Source of the DNA: JAAYCI01 sp964370445
GTDB taxonomy: Bacteria > Bacillota > Clostridia > Oscillospirales > Ruminococcaceae
Assembly: GCA_964370445.1 (NCBI GenBank)
Contig: CAYJJK010000001.1
Location: 1 to 64,000 of the forward strand
Length of the DNA: 64,000 nt
Direction: 5' to 3'
Shown here: piece by piece, positions 16,399 through 25,069 of the stretch
How positions within the stretch are numbered: the stretch's first letter is position 1
How the letters are laid out: every line of letters begins with the position of its first letter
Notes under the pieces: model-generated
Told to the model about the DNA's origin: nothing
Databases searched by the model: none
Seen by the model: the letters and a program-made list of their open reading frames with translations, nothing else
Made by a program: the position numbers and the translations under genes

Positions 16399-17509
16399 CA
16401 TAAAAGAATACAAAATATGTTCGAGATGTATTATGGATAATAGTGCTGATGACTTTATTTCTTTTAATGAAAAAGGCGAATGTAATTATTGCACAAATGC
16501 TTTGGAATTTGCAAAATCCAACTGGTTGCCAAATACTAAAGGCAAACAAAAACTTGATGCTTTAATTGCACAACTTAAAGAAGAAAACAAACACAAACCA
16601 TATGATTGTATTATGGGGATTTCCGGGGGTTTAGACAGTGCTTATTTATTATACCTGGGATACCAATGGGATTTGAGAATTTTATGTGTACATATTGACG
16701 ATGGTTATGATACCAATGTTTCTTCCTTGAATATTAAACGCCTGCTTGATAAAACGGGGTTTGATTACGAAGTGGTTACCCCAGATAAAGAACAGTTCAA
16801 TGCTTTAGCTCTTGCCTATTTAAAAGCAGGTGTACCAAACTTAGCTGTACCCCAAGATAATTTAATTTTTTCTTATCTATACAAAAGAATGCGCGAGTTA
16901 AAAATTAATACTTTTTTAAGTGGTGGTAATTTTGCACTGGAAAGTATTTTACAACTGGGACATACGCATAACGCCTGTGACATTATAAACATTCGTGACA
17001 TCCATAACAAATTTGGAACTGTTCCAATTGATAAATTGCATTTTTTATCTGAATTTAAGCGTGCTTACATTCATAAATTCATGCACATCAAAACTATTTT
17101 ACCCCTTAATTTGGTAGATTATCAACGTGAAAGTGCGCTTAAAGAATTAAATGAATTTTGTGGTTTTGAATATTATGGGTCTAAACACCTAGAAAATGAG
17201 TTTACGGCTTTTTTGCAGCTTTATTGGTTACCCAAAAAATTTAAAGTAGATAAGAAAAAATCGCACCTTTCGAGCATGATAATTTCCAATCAACTTACGA
17301 GAGAACAGGCTTTGGAATCTTTAAAAGAGAACCCCCTAGATTCTGTAAATATGGATCAATACATTGAAAATATCATCGGTAATTTTGGTATCACCCATGA
17401 CGAATTCGACAAGATAATGAAGCAAGAACCTCATGAGCATAGCGATTATAAAGTATCAAATTTTGAGAAAAAACGCCACCGAATAAAAAAATTGCTGGGA
17501 AGAGCGTAA
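16388..17509 (+). CDS. wbpG: N-acetyl sugar amidotransferase, WbpG/PseA type
   Basis: 373 residues. An N-terminal zinc-knuckle-like region (CSRCIMDNSADDFISF, then CNYC) is followed by an ATP pyrophosphatase PP-loop ISGGLDSAYLLYLGY (about 78-92) and LCVHIDDGYDTN. WbpG-type enzymes turn an acetamido group into an acetamidino group (for example on ManNAc(3NAc)A in Pseudomonas O-antigens), with ammonia delivered by HisH/HisF-like partners. Those partners are not in this window. The presence of the ManNAc(3NAc)A route here matches the known substrate class. Confident on family, moderately so on substrate. Confidence 0.88.
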   Translation: MNHNIKEYKICSRCIMDNSADDFISFNEKGECNYCTNALEFAKSNWLPNTKGKQKLDALIAQLKEENKHKPYDCIMGISGGLDSAYLLYLGYQWDLRILCVHIDDGYDTNVSSLNIKRLLDKTGFDYEVVTPDKEQFNALALAYLKAGVPNLAVPQDNLIFSYLYKRMRELKINTFLSGGNFALESILQLGHTHNACDIINIRDIHNKFGTVPIDKLHFLSEFKRAYIHKFMHIKTILPLNLVDYQRESALKELNEFCGFEYYGSKHLENEFTAFLQLYWLPKKFKVDKKKSHLSSMIISNQLTREQALESLKENPLDSVNMDQYIENIIGNFGITHDEFDKIMKQEPHEHSDYKVSNFEKKRHRIKKLLGRA

Positions 17510-17515
17510 ATAAAA

Positions 17516-18703
17516 ATGAACATATTGATTGTCAGCCCTTGGTTTTCACCATTTCTGGGTGTTGGGGCATTAAGAATGAGTAGTTTTGTGAGCTATTTAC
17601 TTGCGCAGAATGATGATGTAACTGTTTTAAAATTATGTGACGACAGTTATCCTAAACACCTGATGGGAGACAAAACAATAGATGGTGTACATTATATAGA
17701 AGCGCGTTTGCAAAACAAATCAAAATTTCTTGAATCTGCAGAAATATTTTACAGGAAAATTGATGATGTAATGAAAATTAAGAAATTTGATGTGTTGGTT
17801 TGTTCTTGTGGCCCCTTTTATACAATGCTAGCCTGTGAAAAAGCATGCAAGAAGCATGGTGTATTTTTTGTTTTAGATTATAGAGATTTGTGGATTTATC
17901 ACCACAAAGAATATCTGAATTTATTTTCCAAGATAAGGCACATACGCTTTGTGCTAAAGCATAAAAAATATGAGAAAGCCGCTGTAGAACAAGCAGATTT
18001 ATTTGTCGCTGTTACACCATGGAGCCTTGACATCATGAAAGAAAAATACCGTTTGAAGGCCAGCCATCTCATTTTCAACGGTTATGATGACACAACATTA
18101 AATTCTATCAATCTTGATGTCGATAAATCGCATAAAAACAACACATTTACAGAAATTTGTTTTTTTGGTAAAATGACATACTATTCTCCCTTACTTGCCA
18201 AAGAATATTTACTTGCTGTTAAAAACTTAATTACAAAAGGGTATAAAATAAAAATCATTCATATTAGTGAGCAAGAACCACAAACACAATCCCTATTAAA
18301 TGAAATACAATTCCCTTTAGATTGCTATACATGCACTGGCCGTCTTTCGTATAAGGATGGTATGAAAATTGTCATTTCCACAGATATTTGTGCAGCAGTA
18401 ATTGACTATAAAGCCGGGCTTGGAACCAAAATTTTTGACTATATGTATGCCAATAAGCCGATTGTTACTATTGCCCCGGATGGTAGCGAATTTGCACATT
18501 TACTAAAAGGGTGTGAAAATGCTTATGTTTTTCAAAACGGGGATAAAATCGAACAAAGTATTCAAAAAATCATTGATATGAATATCGATGATTTAGATAA
18601 AAAATTCAAACCCGAAATATATTCACGTTCGTATCAAAATAAAAAGTATCGAGAACAAATTGTATCTCTTCTGGAAATGCGAGACAGCATCAATGATGAA
18701 TAA
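17516..18703 (+). CDS. GT4-like glycosyltransferase
   Basis: 395 residues with a divergent GT-B layout: ILIVSPWFSPFLGVGALRMS at the N-terminus (the W-F-P-G pattern of the GT4 acceptor domain), DVLVCSCGPFYTMLAC, LDYRDLWIYHHKEYLN, and a C-terminal half with KIFDYMYANKPIVTIAPDGS. It begins 6 bp after the amidotransferase stop. It probably adds a sugar of the repeat unit. Similarity to the family is weaker than for its neighbours, but the start and donor-site motifs are convincing. Confidence 0.8.
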   Translation: MNILIVSPWFSPFLGVGALRMSSFVSYLLAQNDDVTVLKLCDDSYPKHLMGDKTIDGVHYIEARLQNKSKFLESAEIFYRKIDDVMKIKKFDVLVCSCGPFYTMLACEKACKKHGVFFVLDYRDLWIYHHKEYLNLFSKIRHIRFVLKHKKYEKAAVEQADLFVAVTPWSLDIMKEKYRLKASHLIFNGYDDTTLNSINLDVDKSHKNNTFTEICFFGKMTYYSPLLAKEYLLAVKNLITKGYKIKIIHISEQEPQTQSLLNEIQFPLDCYTCTGRLSYKDGMKIVISTDICAAVIDYKAGLGTKIFDYMYANKPIVTIAPDGSEFAHLLKGCENAYVFQNGDKIEQSIQKIIDMNIDDLDKKFKPEIYSRSYQNKKYREQIVSLLEMRDSINDE

Positions 18704-19997
18704 AATCAAGCTCATTGTGCGTAAAGCATTTAAAACAGGCTTTTTTGCCATTGTAGGCACCAGCACACTTTCAAAAGTGATTACATTGTTTGGTGGTGTT
18801 GTGTTTGTGCGCATTTTGTCAAAAGAGGATTACGGCACTTATACCTACATAAACAATATATTTACCATGCTTATTTTACTTTCGGATTTTGGCTCGGCAG
18901 CATCTTTTATGCAATTTGCCAGTGAACATTATGATGACTTAGAAAAAAAAGATACATACTTCAATTTTTTATTTAAACGAGGTATAGTGTTTAGCTTTAT
19001 CACCTCTGCCATAGTGTTGTTGTCGCCACTTGTATATCCATATAGTGGTGAAAATACGAGTACATTTGTAGCCGCACTTTTTCTTATTCCTTTTGTAAAC
19101 ACCGTTAATATGTTTATAAATTCAATTTTACGCTCTAGCTTAGAAAACACAAAGTTTGCAAAATGGAATTTATTTTCATCCGGTATTTATTACGTTTACA
19201 TTTTACCATTGGCTTATTTTTTTGGTGTGGCAGGTGCTGTATTTGCAAAATATGCCATTACCATTACCAGCGCCATTTTTGGATATATACAGTGTAAAGG
19301 TCTATACCAAATACATCGAACGCCAAATAAACTTACTACTACTGAAAAAAAAGAATGCACAAAGTTGGCGTTTGCCACCACCCTTAATACCGCAGTAACG
19401 CAACTAATGCTTGTTTTCGATTTATTTTGTATAGGCCTTTTTATCACCGATACAGAGATATTGGCTACTTACAAAGTGGGTACCATTTTACCCTCTGCAT
19501 TGCTTTTTATCCCCACTGCGATTATGATTTATTTTGTTCCCCTTTATGCACGAAATAAAGAGAATATTTCTTGGATTAAAAAAAGCACACGAAACATCTT
19601 GGGGCTAGGTGTAATTGTATACAGTTTGGTTATGCTTGGCGTATTTATATTATCCCCTTATATCGTATCTGTTTTATTTGGCTCTCAATACACAGATGCC
19701 ATCCCGATTTTAACTGTTTTGATGGTAGGGTTTATTTTTTCAGCTGCAATACGAATCCCATTAAATAATATTATATACACCCAAAGAAAAGTAAATGTAA
19801 ACATTGCAATGAGCATCTTTTCTACTTGTTTAAATATCACATTAAACATTATATTGGTGCCACAAATTGGTAGCATGGGTGCTGCCATTGCCAGTACTTT
19901 TGTTATGGTTATTTCATCAGTTATTATGCTCGTTTATTTTATACGTCTTCTCAAAACAAAAGCAAATAATCTTGAAATTGTAGGGGAAAATAAATAG
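18693..19997 (+). CDS. Wzx-type polysaccharide flippase (MATE/MOP superfamily)
   Basis: 434 residues from the ATG at 18693, overlapping the previous stop. About twelve hydrophobic helices and family features: GTSTLSKVITLFGGVVFVRI then LSKEDYGTYTYINNIF near the N-terminus, repeated polytopic blocks, and PIVSV-like segments late on. Wzx moves undecaprenyl-pyrophosphate-linked repeat units across the membrane for polymerisation outside. It is followed by a methyltransferase and, further on, a Wzy-like gene, so a Wzx/Wzy system is plausible. The next gene starts one base after its stop. Confidence 0.87.
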   Translation: MMNKIKLIVRKAFKTGFFAIVGTSTLSKVITLFGGVVFVRILSKEDYGTYTYINNIFTMLILLSDFGSAASFMQFASEHYDDLEKKDTYFNFLFKRGIVFSFITSAIVLLSPLVYPYSGENTSTFVAALFLIPFVNTVNMFINSILRSSLENTKFAKWNLFSSGIYYVYILPLAYFFGVAGAVFAKYAITITSAIFGYIQCKGLYQIHRTPNKLTTTEKKECTKLAFATTLNTAVTQLMLVFDLFCIGLFITDTEILATYKVGTILPSALLFIPTAIMIYFVPLYARNKENISWIKKSTRNILGLGVIVYSLVMLGVFILSPYIVSVLFGSQYTDAIPILTVLMVGFIFSAAIRIPLNNIIYTQRKVNVNIAMSIFSTCLNITLNIILVPQIGSMGAAIASTFVMVISSVIMLVYFIRLLKTKANNLEIVGENK

Positions 19998-19998
19998 T

Positions 19999-20679
19999 AT
20001 GAAAAATTATTTTGAAAACGAAAAAAAAATTAAAGGTGACATTTATAAAAACGATGGTCATTATTCTAAAAAGATATTTTTGGAGTATTATAACCAAATC
20101 GCATTATGCCGAAAGATTTTTGAAGATAAGAAACTAAACGAAGAGACTGCACAAATATTAGAAATTGGAATCGGGGCTAAAGTTACAAATAGTATCCTAA
20201 GAAATTTGTATAAAAATGTTACAAGCGCCGACATAAACGAACATCTCAATCCAGATCTTTTGATTAATTTAGCTGATGATAACATTACTTTTCCAAACCA
20301 GTACCATTTGATTTTATGTGCAGAAATTATTGAACATATCCCTTTTGAATATTTAGATACTGTTTTTGCAAATTTACATAATGCCTTACAAGAAAACGGC
20401 ACATGCATTATAACCATACCCGAGTGTTGTCGTATAGTGAAATTCAATATTGATATCCCTAAAATACACATTCACCATAATATATTCCTTAAAAGAAAAG
20501 GAATAGACCCTAATCATGCATGGGAACTGGGGAGCCACGATTATTCAAAAAAAGAAATCTTAATTAAAAAGATGTGCCAATACTTTAATATTATCAAGCA
20601 TGATCACCTTGATGAAAATCCACAGCATTATTATTTTATCTTAGAAAAAGGAAAAAAGTATGATACAATCAAAAAGTGA
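19999..20679 (+). CDS. SAM-dependent methyltransferase
   Basis: 226 residues of the class I fold: the SAM loop ILEIGIGAKVTNS near residue 54, an acidic strand end SADINEH, LILCAEIIEHIPFEYLD (motif after beta4), and ENGTCIITIPE (beta5). The phrase AEIIEHIP is typical of small-molecule and O-antigen methyltransferases (Methyltransf_11 class). It likely methylates a sugar of the glycan or caps the chain. Its last codons overlap the start of the decayed acetyltransferase. Confidence 0.8.
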   Translation: MKNYFENEKKIKGDIYKNDGHYSKKIFLEYYNQIALCRKIFEDKKLNEETAQILEIGIGAKVTNSILRNLYKNVTSADINEHLNPDLLINLADDNITFPNQYHLILCAEIIEHIPFEYLDTVFANLHNALQENGTCIITIPECCRIVKFNIDIPKIHIHHNIFLKRKGIDPNHAWELGSHDYSKKEILIKKMCQYFNIIKHDHLDENPQHYYFILEKGKKYDTIKK

Positions 20680-21239
20680 CTATAAAGAATATCTGCAAAC
20701 AGATTTGCTTGCCAGTGGTATTGCCAACCAAAAGTAAATCAACAGACTTATTGATGGACGAAAAAAATTTACAAAAGCCTGCGTAAAACAGAATATATGC
20801 TTAACTGTGTGTAAAAAAACATTTTTTAGGAAAAATCCTTTCCAAACTGCACGAACTACGGCATACGCGCCTATGCAATCGCTATCAATGGACCATTCCC
20901 CCAAATGTGTTTGGCCCGGGGCTTGCCATTGTGCATCGTGGTACCATTGTGGTGTCGGGGCGGGCAAAAATAGGCAAAAATTGCAGGATACATGTTTGTG
21001 TTAATATTGGGGCGGCCGCAATTAAAGGTAAAGCCGGTGCGCCGGTGCTAGGCGACAATGTCTACATTGGCCCCGGCGCTAAACTATACGGCCCCATCGA
21101 AATTGGAAGCAACACTGCCATTGGGGCAAATGCAGTGGTAAACCATTCATTTAAAGAGGGAAACTGTACCATTGCCGGTGTGCCGGCAAAAAAAATATCA
21201 GACAACACAAGTAAATCGCTTATCATAGGGCTTGAATAA
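20660..21239 (+). pseudogene. Frameshifted serine-acetyltransferase-like (CysE/WcaB type) O-acetyltransferase
   Basis: An ATG at 20660 behind AAAAAGG opens MIQSKSDYKEYLQTDLLASG, the usual start of short CysE-like sugar O-acetyltransferases, but stops at 20736. Homology goes on in another frame (IYKSLRKTEYMLNCV), shifts again (LGKILSKLHELRHTRLCNR, then WTIPPNVFGPGLAIVHRG) and ends in an intact left-handed beta-helix (GRAKIGKNCRIHVCVNIG, LGDNVYIGPGAKLYGPIEIG, NCTIAGVPAKK). At least two indels, one next to the A7 run at 20813-20819. The hexapeptide half (about 20907-21239) is still open but lacks the acceptor domain. Probably dead, unless the indels are sequencing errors. Confidence 0.8.
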
Positions 21240-21377
21240 TTGTTTTGAGGGGAGTTATATGGAAAATGCACTCAATGCCGTTCTTTCGTACAGAAATAAT
21301 TTAATTTCAACCACCATACGGCAAAAATAGTTGCTTTTCTTTTCTTTTTAACCACGTGCCTAGAGATACTTATTGGT

Positions 21378-22673
21378 ATGCAATTGATTTCTGTTGCATA
21401 CCGATGGTACTATCTCTTCACACTTATCCTCATTGTTGCTCTTGTCTTTCTCTATGCCGATATGGATGCAATAAAACAAAAACCCCGCAAAATTGTGGTT
21501 GTATTATGGATGTTGCCCTGGGCCTATTTCTTACTTAATACATTGCTGTTTTCCTCAAACTTTTTGCCACTTCCCATATTGATGTTGCTGTTCTTCCCTT
21601 TGCTTTATTTGGTTTTCCCAAAGAAAGACGAAATCCCTTTTTTTATAGCTGTAACACAAGGTGTAAGCATTGCTTTTTGTCTTTTTATTGTACTTAGTTT
21701 GTTGTTTCGCCCATTTATTGGTAGGCCCTATGTTGGTATTCTTACAAATGCCAATGGCTTGGGGCGGCTTGTTACCATTATTTTTGCCCTCTTACTGTCT
21801 TTTATTCAGTTCGAATGTTCCGGCAAAGTGAAAAAAAATTTTTTCATCCTCATTGGGTTTGCCTGTAGCTTTGCTTTTCTTTCACTTTCCCGCACAACAT
21901 GGCTTTCTTGTGCCGCCGTTTTTTTGGCATTTTTATTTGTAAATTTATACAAAAGCACAAAGCAAAAGCGAAAAGAACTGCTATGCACCATTCTTCATAT
22001 TTTGCTTAGCACAGTTCTTAGTATAGCCATTTTACTGGGCAGTACCGCTATGTTTTTTAGCAACACAACAGGCCTTTCAAAACTCAACCTTCCACAGCTG
22101 CCAACCGATGCATTTGCCTTGCTTGATAGAGACAATTATATCCCCTGGAATCTGAGGTTTTCTAACTTTTCGTTTCGCTTTTTTGGGAGTTTTTTACCAG
22201 GCCATATTTTATATCCCCTTTTCGGTGAACAGCTCCCTGATGACCAAGCCCCTGATGCCGGCGATATTATCAATGAGCTGTCAACTGACCGAATAGCGAT
22301 ATGGAGTGCCTATGCGGACACTGTTGGCATTTTTGCAAAAACAGCTGAAGAAAGGCCTTTTGTTGAGGATATACCCGTGCGCTCTAAAAATGCGCACAAC
22401 ACTTTTTTTGAACTAGCCTTTATCGGTGGCCTTATCACTGCTGTTAGTTTTGTTCTTTTAAAAGTATACCTTTTGCTTCAGTCTGCAAAACTTTCATTAA
22501 CGCAAAACAATAAAAAATCTTACATATATTCTTTATCTATCATTATCGCCGTATTTTTTTCCGGAATATTTTCCAGTGTTTACTCGCCCACAGACACTTT
22601 AATGGGCCTGATGTTTTACCTATCTATCATCCCCATTTTCAACCACCTACGATACAAGCAATCACCTGTTTAA
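21378..22673 (+). CDS. Wzy-like O-antigen/capsule polymerase (N-terminus frameshifted)
   Basis: 431 residues with about ten membrane helices and one large loop (LPTDAFALLDRDNYIPWNLR to PVRSKNAHNTFFELAFIGGL, residues ~245-350). The RSKNAHNTFFELAFIGGL motif is the Wzy_C/O-antigen ligase signature with the conserved H-N. It would polymerise repeat units outside the membrane. The expected start is ATG 21259 after GAGGGGAG (MENALNAVLSYRN). That frame dies at 21327, while the membrane helix KIVAFLFFLTTCLEILIG reads on in the frame of the 21378 ORF. A one-base indel near 21300 therefore separates start and body. The downstream ATG at 21378 has no ribosome site. Confidence 0.75.
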   Translation: MQLISVAYRWYYLFTLILIVALVFLYADMDAIKQKPRKIVVVLWMLPWAYFLLNTLLFSSNFLPLPILMLLFFPLLYLVFPKKDEIPFFIAVTQGVSIAFCLFIVLSLLFRPFIGRPYVGILTNANGLGRLVTIIFALLLSFIQFECSGKVKKNFFILIGFACSFAFLSLSRTTWLSCAAVFLAFLFVNLYKSTKQKRKELLCTILHILLSTVLSIAILLGSTAMFFSNTTGLSKLNLPQLPTDAFALLDRDNYIPWNLRFSNFSFRFFGSFLPGHILYPLFGEQLPDDQAPDAGDIINELSTDRIAIWSAYADTVGIFAKTAEERPFVEDIPVRSKNAHNTFFELAFIGGLITAVSFVLLKVYLLLQSAKLSLTQNNKKSYIYSLSIIIAVFFSGIFSSVYSPTDTLMGLMFYLSIIPIFNHLRYKQSPV

Positions 22674-22754
22674 ATGTCTGATTTTTTCCTTTTATGGTCG
22701 CTTCAATATGCATAACATACCATCCCTCCAAAAACACCCACACCCACACCTCGG

Positions 22755-22783
22755 TTGACAATTTTTTGCTGTAACTGTATAAT
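22755..22783 (+). promoter_or_regulatory. Consensus sigma-A promoter inside the glycan locus
   Basis: Perfect TTGACA (22755-22760), 17 nt, perfect TATAAT (22778-22783), 80 bp before the methyltransferase start at 22863. It splits the plus-strand locus into two transcription units, the second starting with the methyltransferase and ABC exporter genes. Confidence 0.85.
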
Positions 22784-22862
22784 TTAAGGCATAATTATAT
22801 AATAGATAAAGTATGTGCAAATAGAAAAAAAACGAATAAACGTTTTTTGTAAGGAGATTCAA

Positions 22863-23783
22863 ATGTGCGAGACCATTGGCGGGGTAAAGCTGGATTATAG
22901 CCTTTATCCCGGCGAGGATTTATATTCAGACGGCAGTGTGGAAGACACGCTTTTGCAAATGGTGCAACAACACGAAGAAGCCGAGTTCGACCGCCTGATT
23001 TTGGAAAATAAAGACTGGGCTGTTTTATATCATTTGTCGAAAGCACGCGAAAATATAATAAACTGGTTACCATTAACAAAAGAGGATACAGTTTTGGAAA
23101 TTGGTGCCGGGTGCGGTGCAGTAACCGGAGCTTTGGCCGATATGGCAAAAAAAGTCACCTGTGTGGAGCTTTCTAAAAAGCGCAGCCTTATCAACGCTAC
23201 CAGAAACCGCCACCGCAACAACATTGAAATTAAGGTGGGAAACTTTCAAGATGTTGAGCAGACACTTACGAAATCTTACGACTGCATCACGCTTATTGGT
23301 GTTTTAGAGTATGCCGAAAGTTATATACAAAATACAGAAAATGCATATCTGAGTTTTTTGCAAACCGTGCGTAAGCATTTAAGTAAAAACGGCACGCTGG
23401 CAGTGGCTATTGAAAACCAATTTGGCCTTAAATATTGGGCCGGCTGTAAAGAAGACCATACGGGCGCATATTTTGAGGGCCTGGAAGGATATACGAAAAG
23501 CAGTGGCGTAAAAACATTTTCTAAACCTACTCTTTTGGAGTTATGCCAAATGGCAGGGTTTTCGTCTTGCCGTTGGTACTATCCATATCCCGATTATAAG
23601 CTGCCCACCAAACTATACTCCGACGAATGCCTGCCCCAAAAAGGTGAATTAACAAACAATATTCGTAACTATGACAACGATCGTCTTACACTGTTTGACG
23701 AGAGTAGCGTGTTTGATGAATTGATAGACAGCGGCATGTTCCCATTTTTTTCAAACTCATTTATGCTTTTGCTAAAAACCTAG
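22863..23783 (+). CDS. SAM-dependent methyltransferase
   Basis: 306 residues from ATG 22863, placed 5 bp after AAGGAGA; the ORF extension upstream has no such site. Class I motifs: TVLEIGAGCGAVTGALADMA (about 78-97), VTCVELSKKRS, YDCITLIGVLEYAE, LSKNGTLAVAIENQFGLKYW. The AIENQFGLKYWAG-EDH pattern is typical of the methyltransferase domain of long multidomain proteins in Firmicute glycan clusters. There that domain is joined to the kinase-like domain found here in the next gene. It likely methylates or caps the glycan before ABC export. Confidence 0.82.
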   Translation: MCETIGGVKLDYSLYPGEDLYSDGSVEDTLLQMVQQHEEAEFDRLILENKDWAVLYHLSKARENIINWLPLTKEDTVLEIGAGCGAVTGALADMAKKVTCVELSKKRSLINATRNRHRNNIEIKVGNFQDVEQTLTKSYDCITLIGVLEYAESYIQNTENAYLSFLQTVRKHLSKNGTLAVAIENQFGLKYWAGCKEDHTGAYFEGLEGYTKSSGVKTFSKPTLLELCQMAGFSSCRWYYPYPDYKLPTKLYSDECLPQKGELTNNIRNYDNDRLTLFDESSVFDELIDSGMFPFFSNSFMLLLKT

Positions 23784-23839
23784 CCGTTTGTGTGGTTTTT
23801 TTGTAGTAGCAGCAAGATTGAACCGAAAGAGGCATTGCT

Positions 23840-24862
23840 TTGAAAGATATTGTGTTTTCTTCTTTTACCAATAACCGCAAACCGCAGTTTCAAACGGCTA
23901 CCCTCATCTGTGTGGAAAACGACAAAAAAAGTGTGGAAAAACGAGCACTTTGCAAACAGGCGACCGCCCATTTACAGATCATGCAGGTGCATTACAAGGC
24001 ACTAAAACAGCAAGTTTGCGGCAGTGATATTGATGTGGTGCCCTGCCGGCAAAAGGGCGAGGCGCTCGTGTTTGATTTTGTGCAAGGCCCCACCATAGAA
24101 CGCGTATTTTTAGGTGTTTTGCAACAAGAGGGGAAGGCCGCTCTTGTTGTCGCCATACAGGCGTTATTTTCCAAACTTTCTGCACTGCCTTCACTTTCGG
24201 ATTTTGCACCTACAGCCCGGTTTGAAGCTGTGTTTGGCAAAGTGGATTTACCCCCAACTTGCAAGGCATACCCCTTTAGCAACGTGGATTTGAATTTTGA
24301 TAATTTAATTGTGCAAAACACAGATAACCTTACCATCATCGACTACGAATGGTGCTTTGATTTCCCCGTGCCGTTGCGCTACGTGTTTTACCGAGCCCTT
24401 TGGACATTTCAGGAAAAACACAAATTGCAAGCACTGCAACTATTTGCCTCTTTGGGCTTTAGTGCAAAAGAGCTGGCCACGTTTTCACAAATGGACGAGC
24501 AATTAAATGTATATATTTTTGACTCGGTTTTATTTGATAGATGCGTGCCGGGGCCTGTTTTCTTAAAAGAACAGTTACAGCCAGAAGTGTTGCAAGCACA
24601 ACTGGCCAAAACAACACAGGAACTAAAAACAACATTGCAAGAGATAAACGACCTTGCCACTCTTGCGCAAGACCGTGCTGTTTTGCTGGAAAACCTAACC
24701 AAGCTTGCACAAGAGCGCGCGGCATGGATTACAAAACTAGACGCCGATGTGGCAGAACTCAAGCAGACCGCTGAACAGCAGGCGCAAATCATTGAACAGC
24801 AGACACAAACCATCGGAGCGCAAAACGCGCAGTTAAGTAAAAAATGGCGTTTTTTTAGATAG
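23840..24862 (+). CDS. Kinase-like (aminoglycoside phosphotransferase fold) protein with C-terminal coiled coil
   Basis: 340 residues, TTG start after GAAAGAGG. Residues ~1-230 resemble the APH/kinase fold: a N-D motif NVDLNFDNLIV (a D-x4-N catalytic-loop analogue) followed by LTIIDYEWCFDFPVPLRYVF, with the D-x-E metal site. From about 245 to 335 the chain is a Gln/Leu-rich coiled coil (TTQELKTTLQEINDLATLAQ, then EQQAQIIEQQTQTIGAQN). Such coiled coils act as molecular rulers in chain-terminating WbdD-type proteins of ABC-exported O-antigens, which join a methyltransferase, a kinase and a coiled coil. Gene order (methyltransferase, kinase plus coiled coil, Wzm, Wzt) matches that model; the WbdD analogy is inference. 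Confidence 0.65.
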   Translation: MKDIVFSSFTNNRKPQFQTATLICVENDKKSVEKRALCKQATAHLQIMQVHYKALKQQVCGSDIDVVPCRQKGEALVFDFVQGPTIERVFLGVLQQEGKAALVVAIQALFSKLSALPSLSDFAPTARFEAVFGKVDLPPTCKAYPFSNVDLNFDNLIVQNTDNLTIIDYEWCFDFPVPLRYVFYRALWTFQEKHKLQALQLFASLGFSAKELATFSQMDEQLNVYIFDSVLFDRCVPGPVFLKEQLQPEVLQAQLAKTTQELKTTLQEINDLATLAQDRAVLLENLTKLAQERAAWITKLDADVAELKQTAEQQAQIIEQQTQTIGAQNAQLSKKWRFFR

Positions 24863-25069
24863 TGTCAGCCACCGCGCGAAACAAGTAAATTTTTAACGAA
24901 TAGACAAAATGATACACCCCTTGTTGGAATGTGGAATTTGATGACGCAGTAGGGGGCATCGTCATAATCGGCCAACTGAACACAGTTGTTAACACGATAC
25001 TGTAAGGCAAGTGTGAGCCGTGTTTTGCCGTTTTGCTTTTAACAAAACGCATATAAGGAGAACTTTTAT

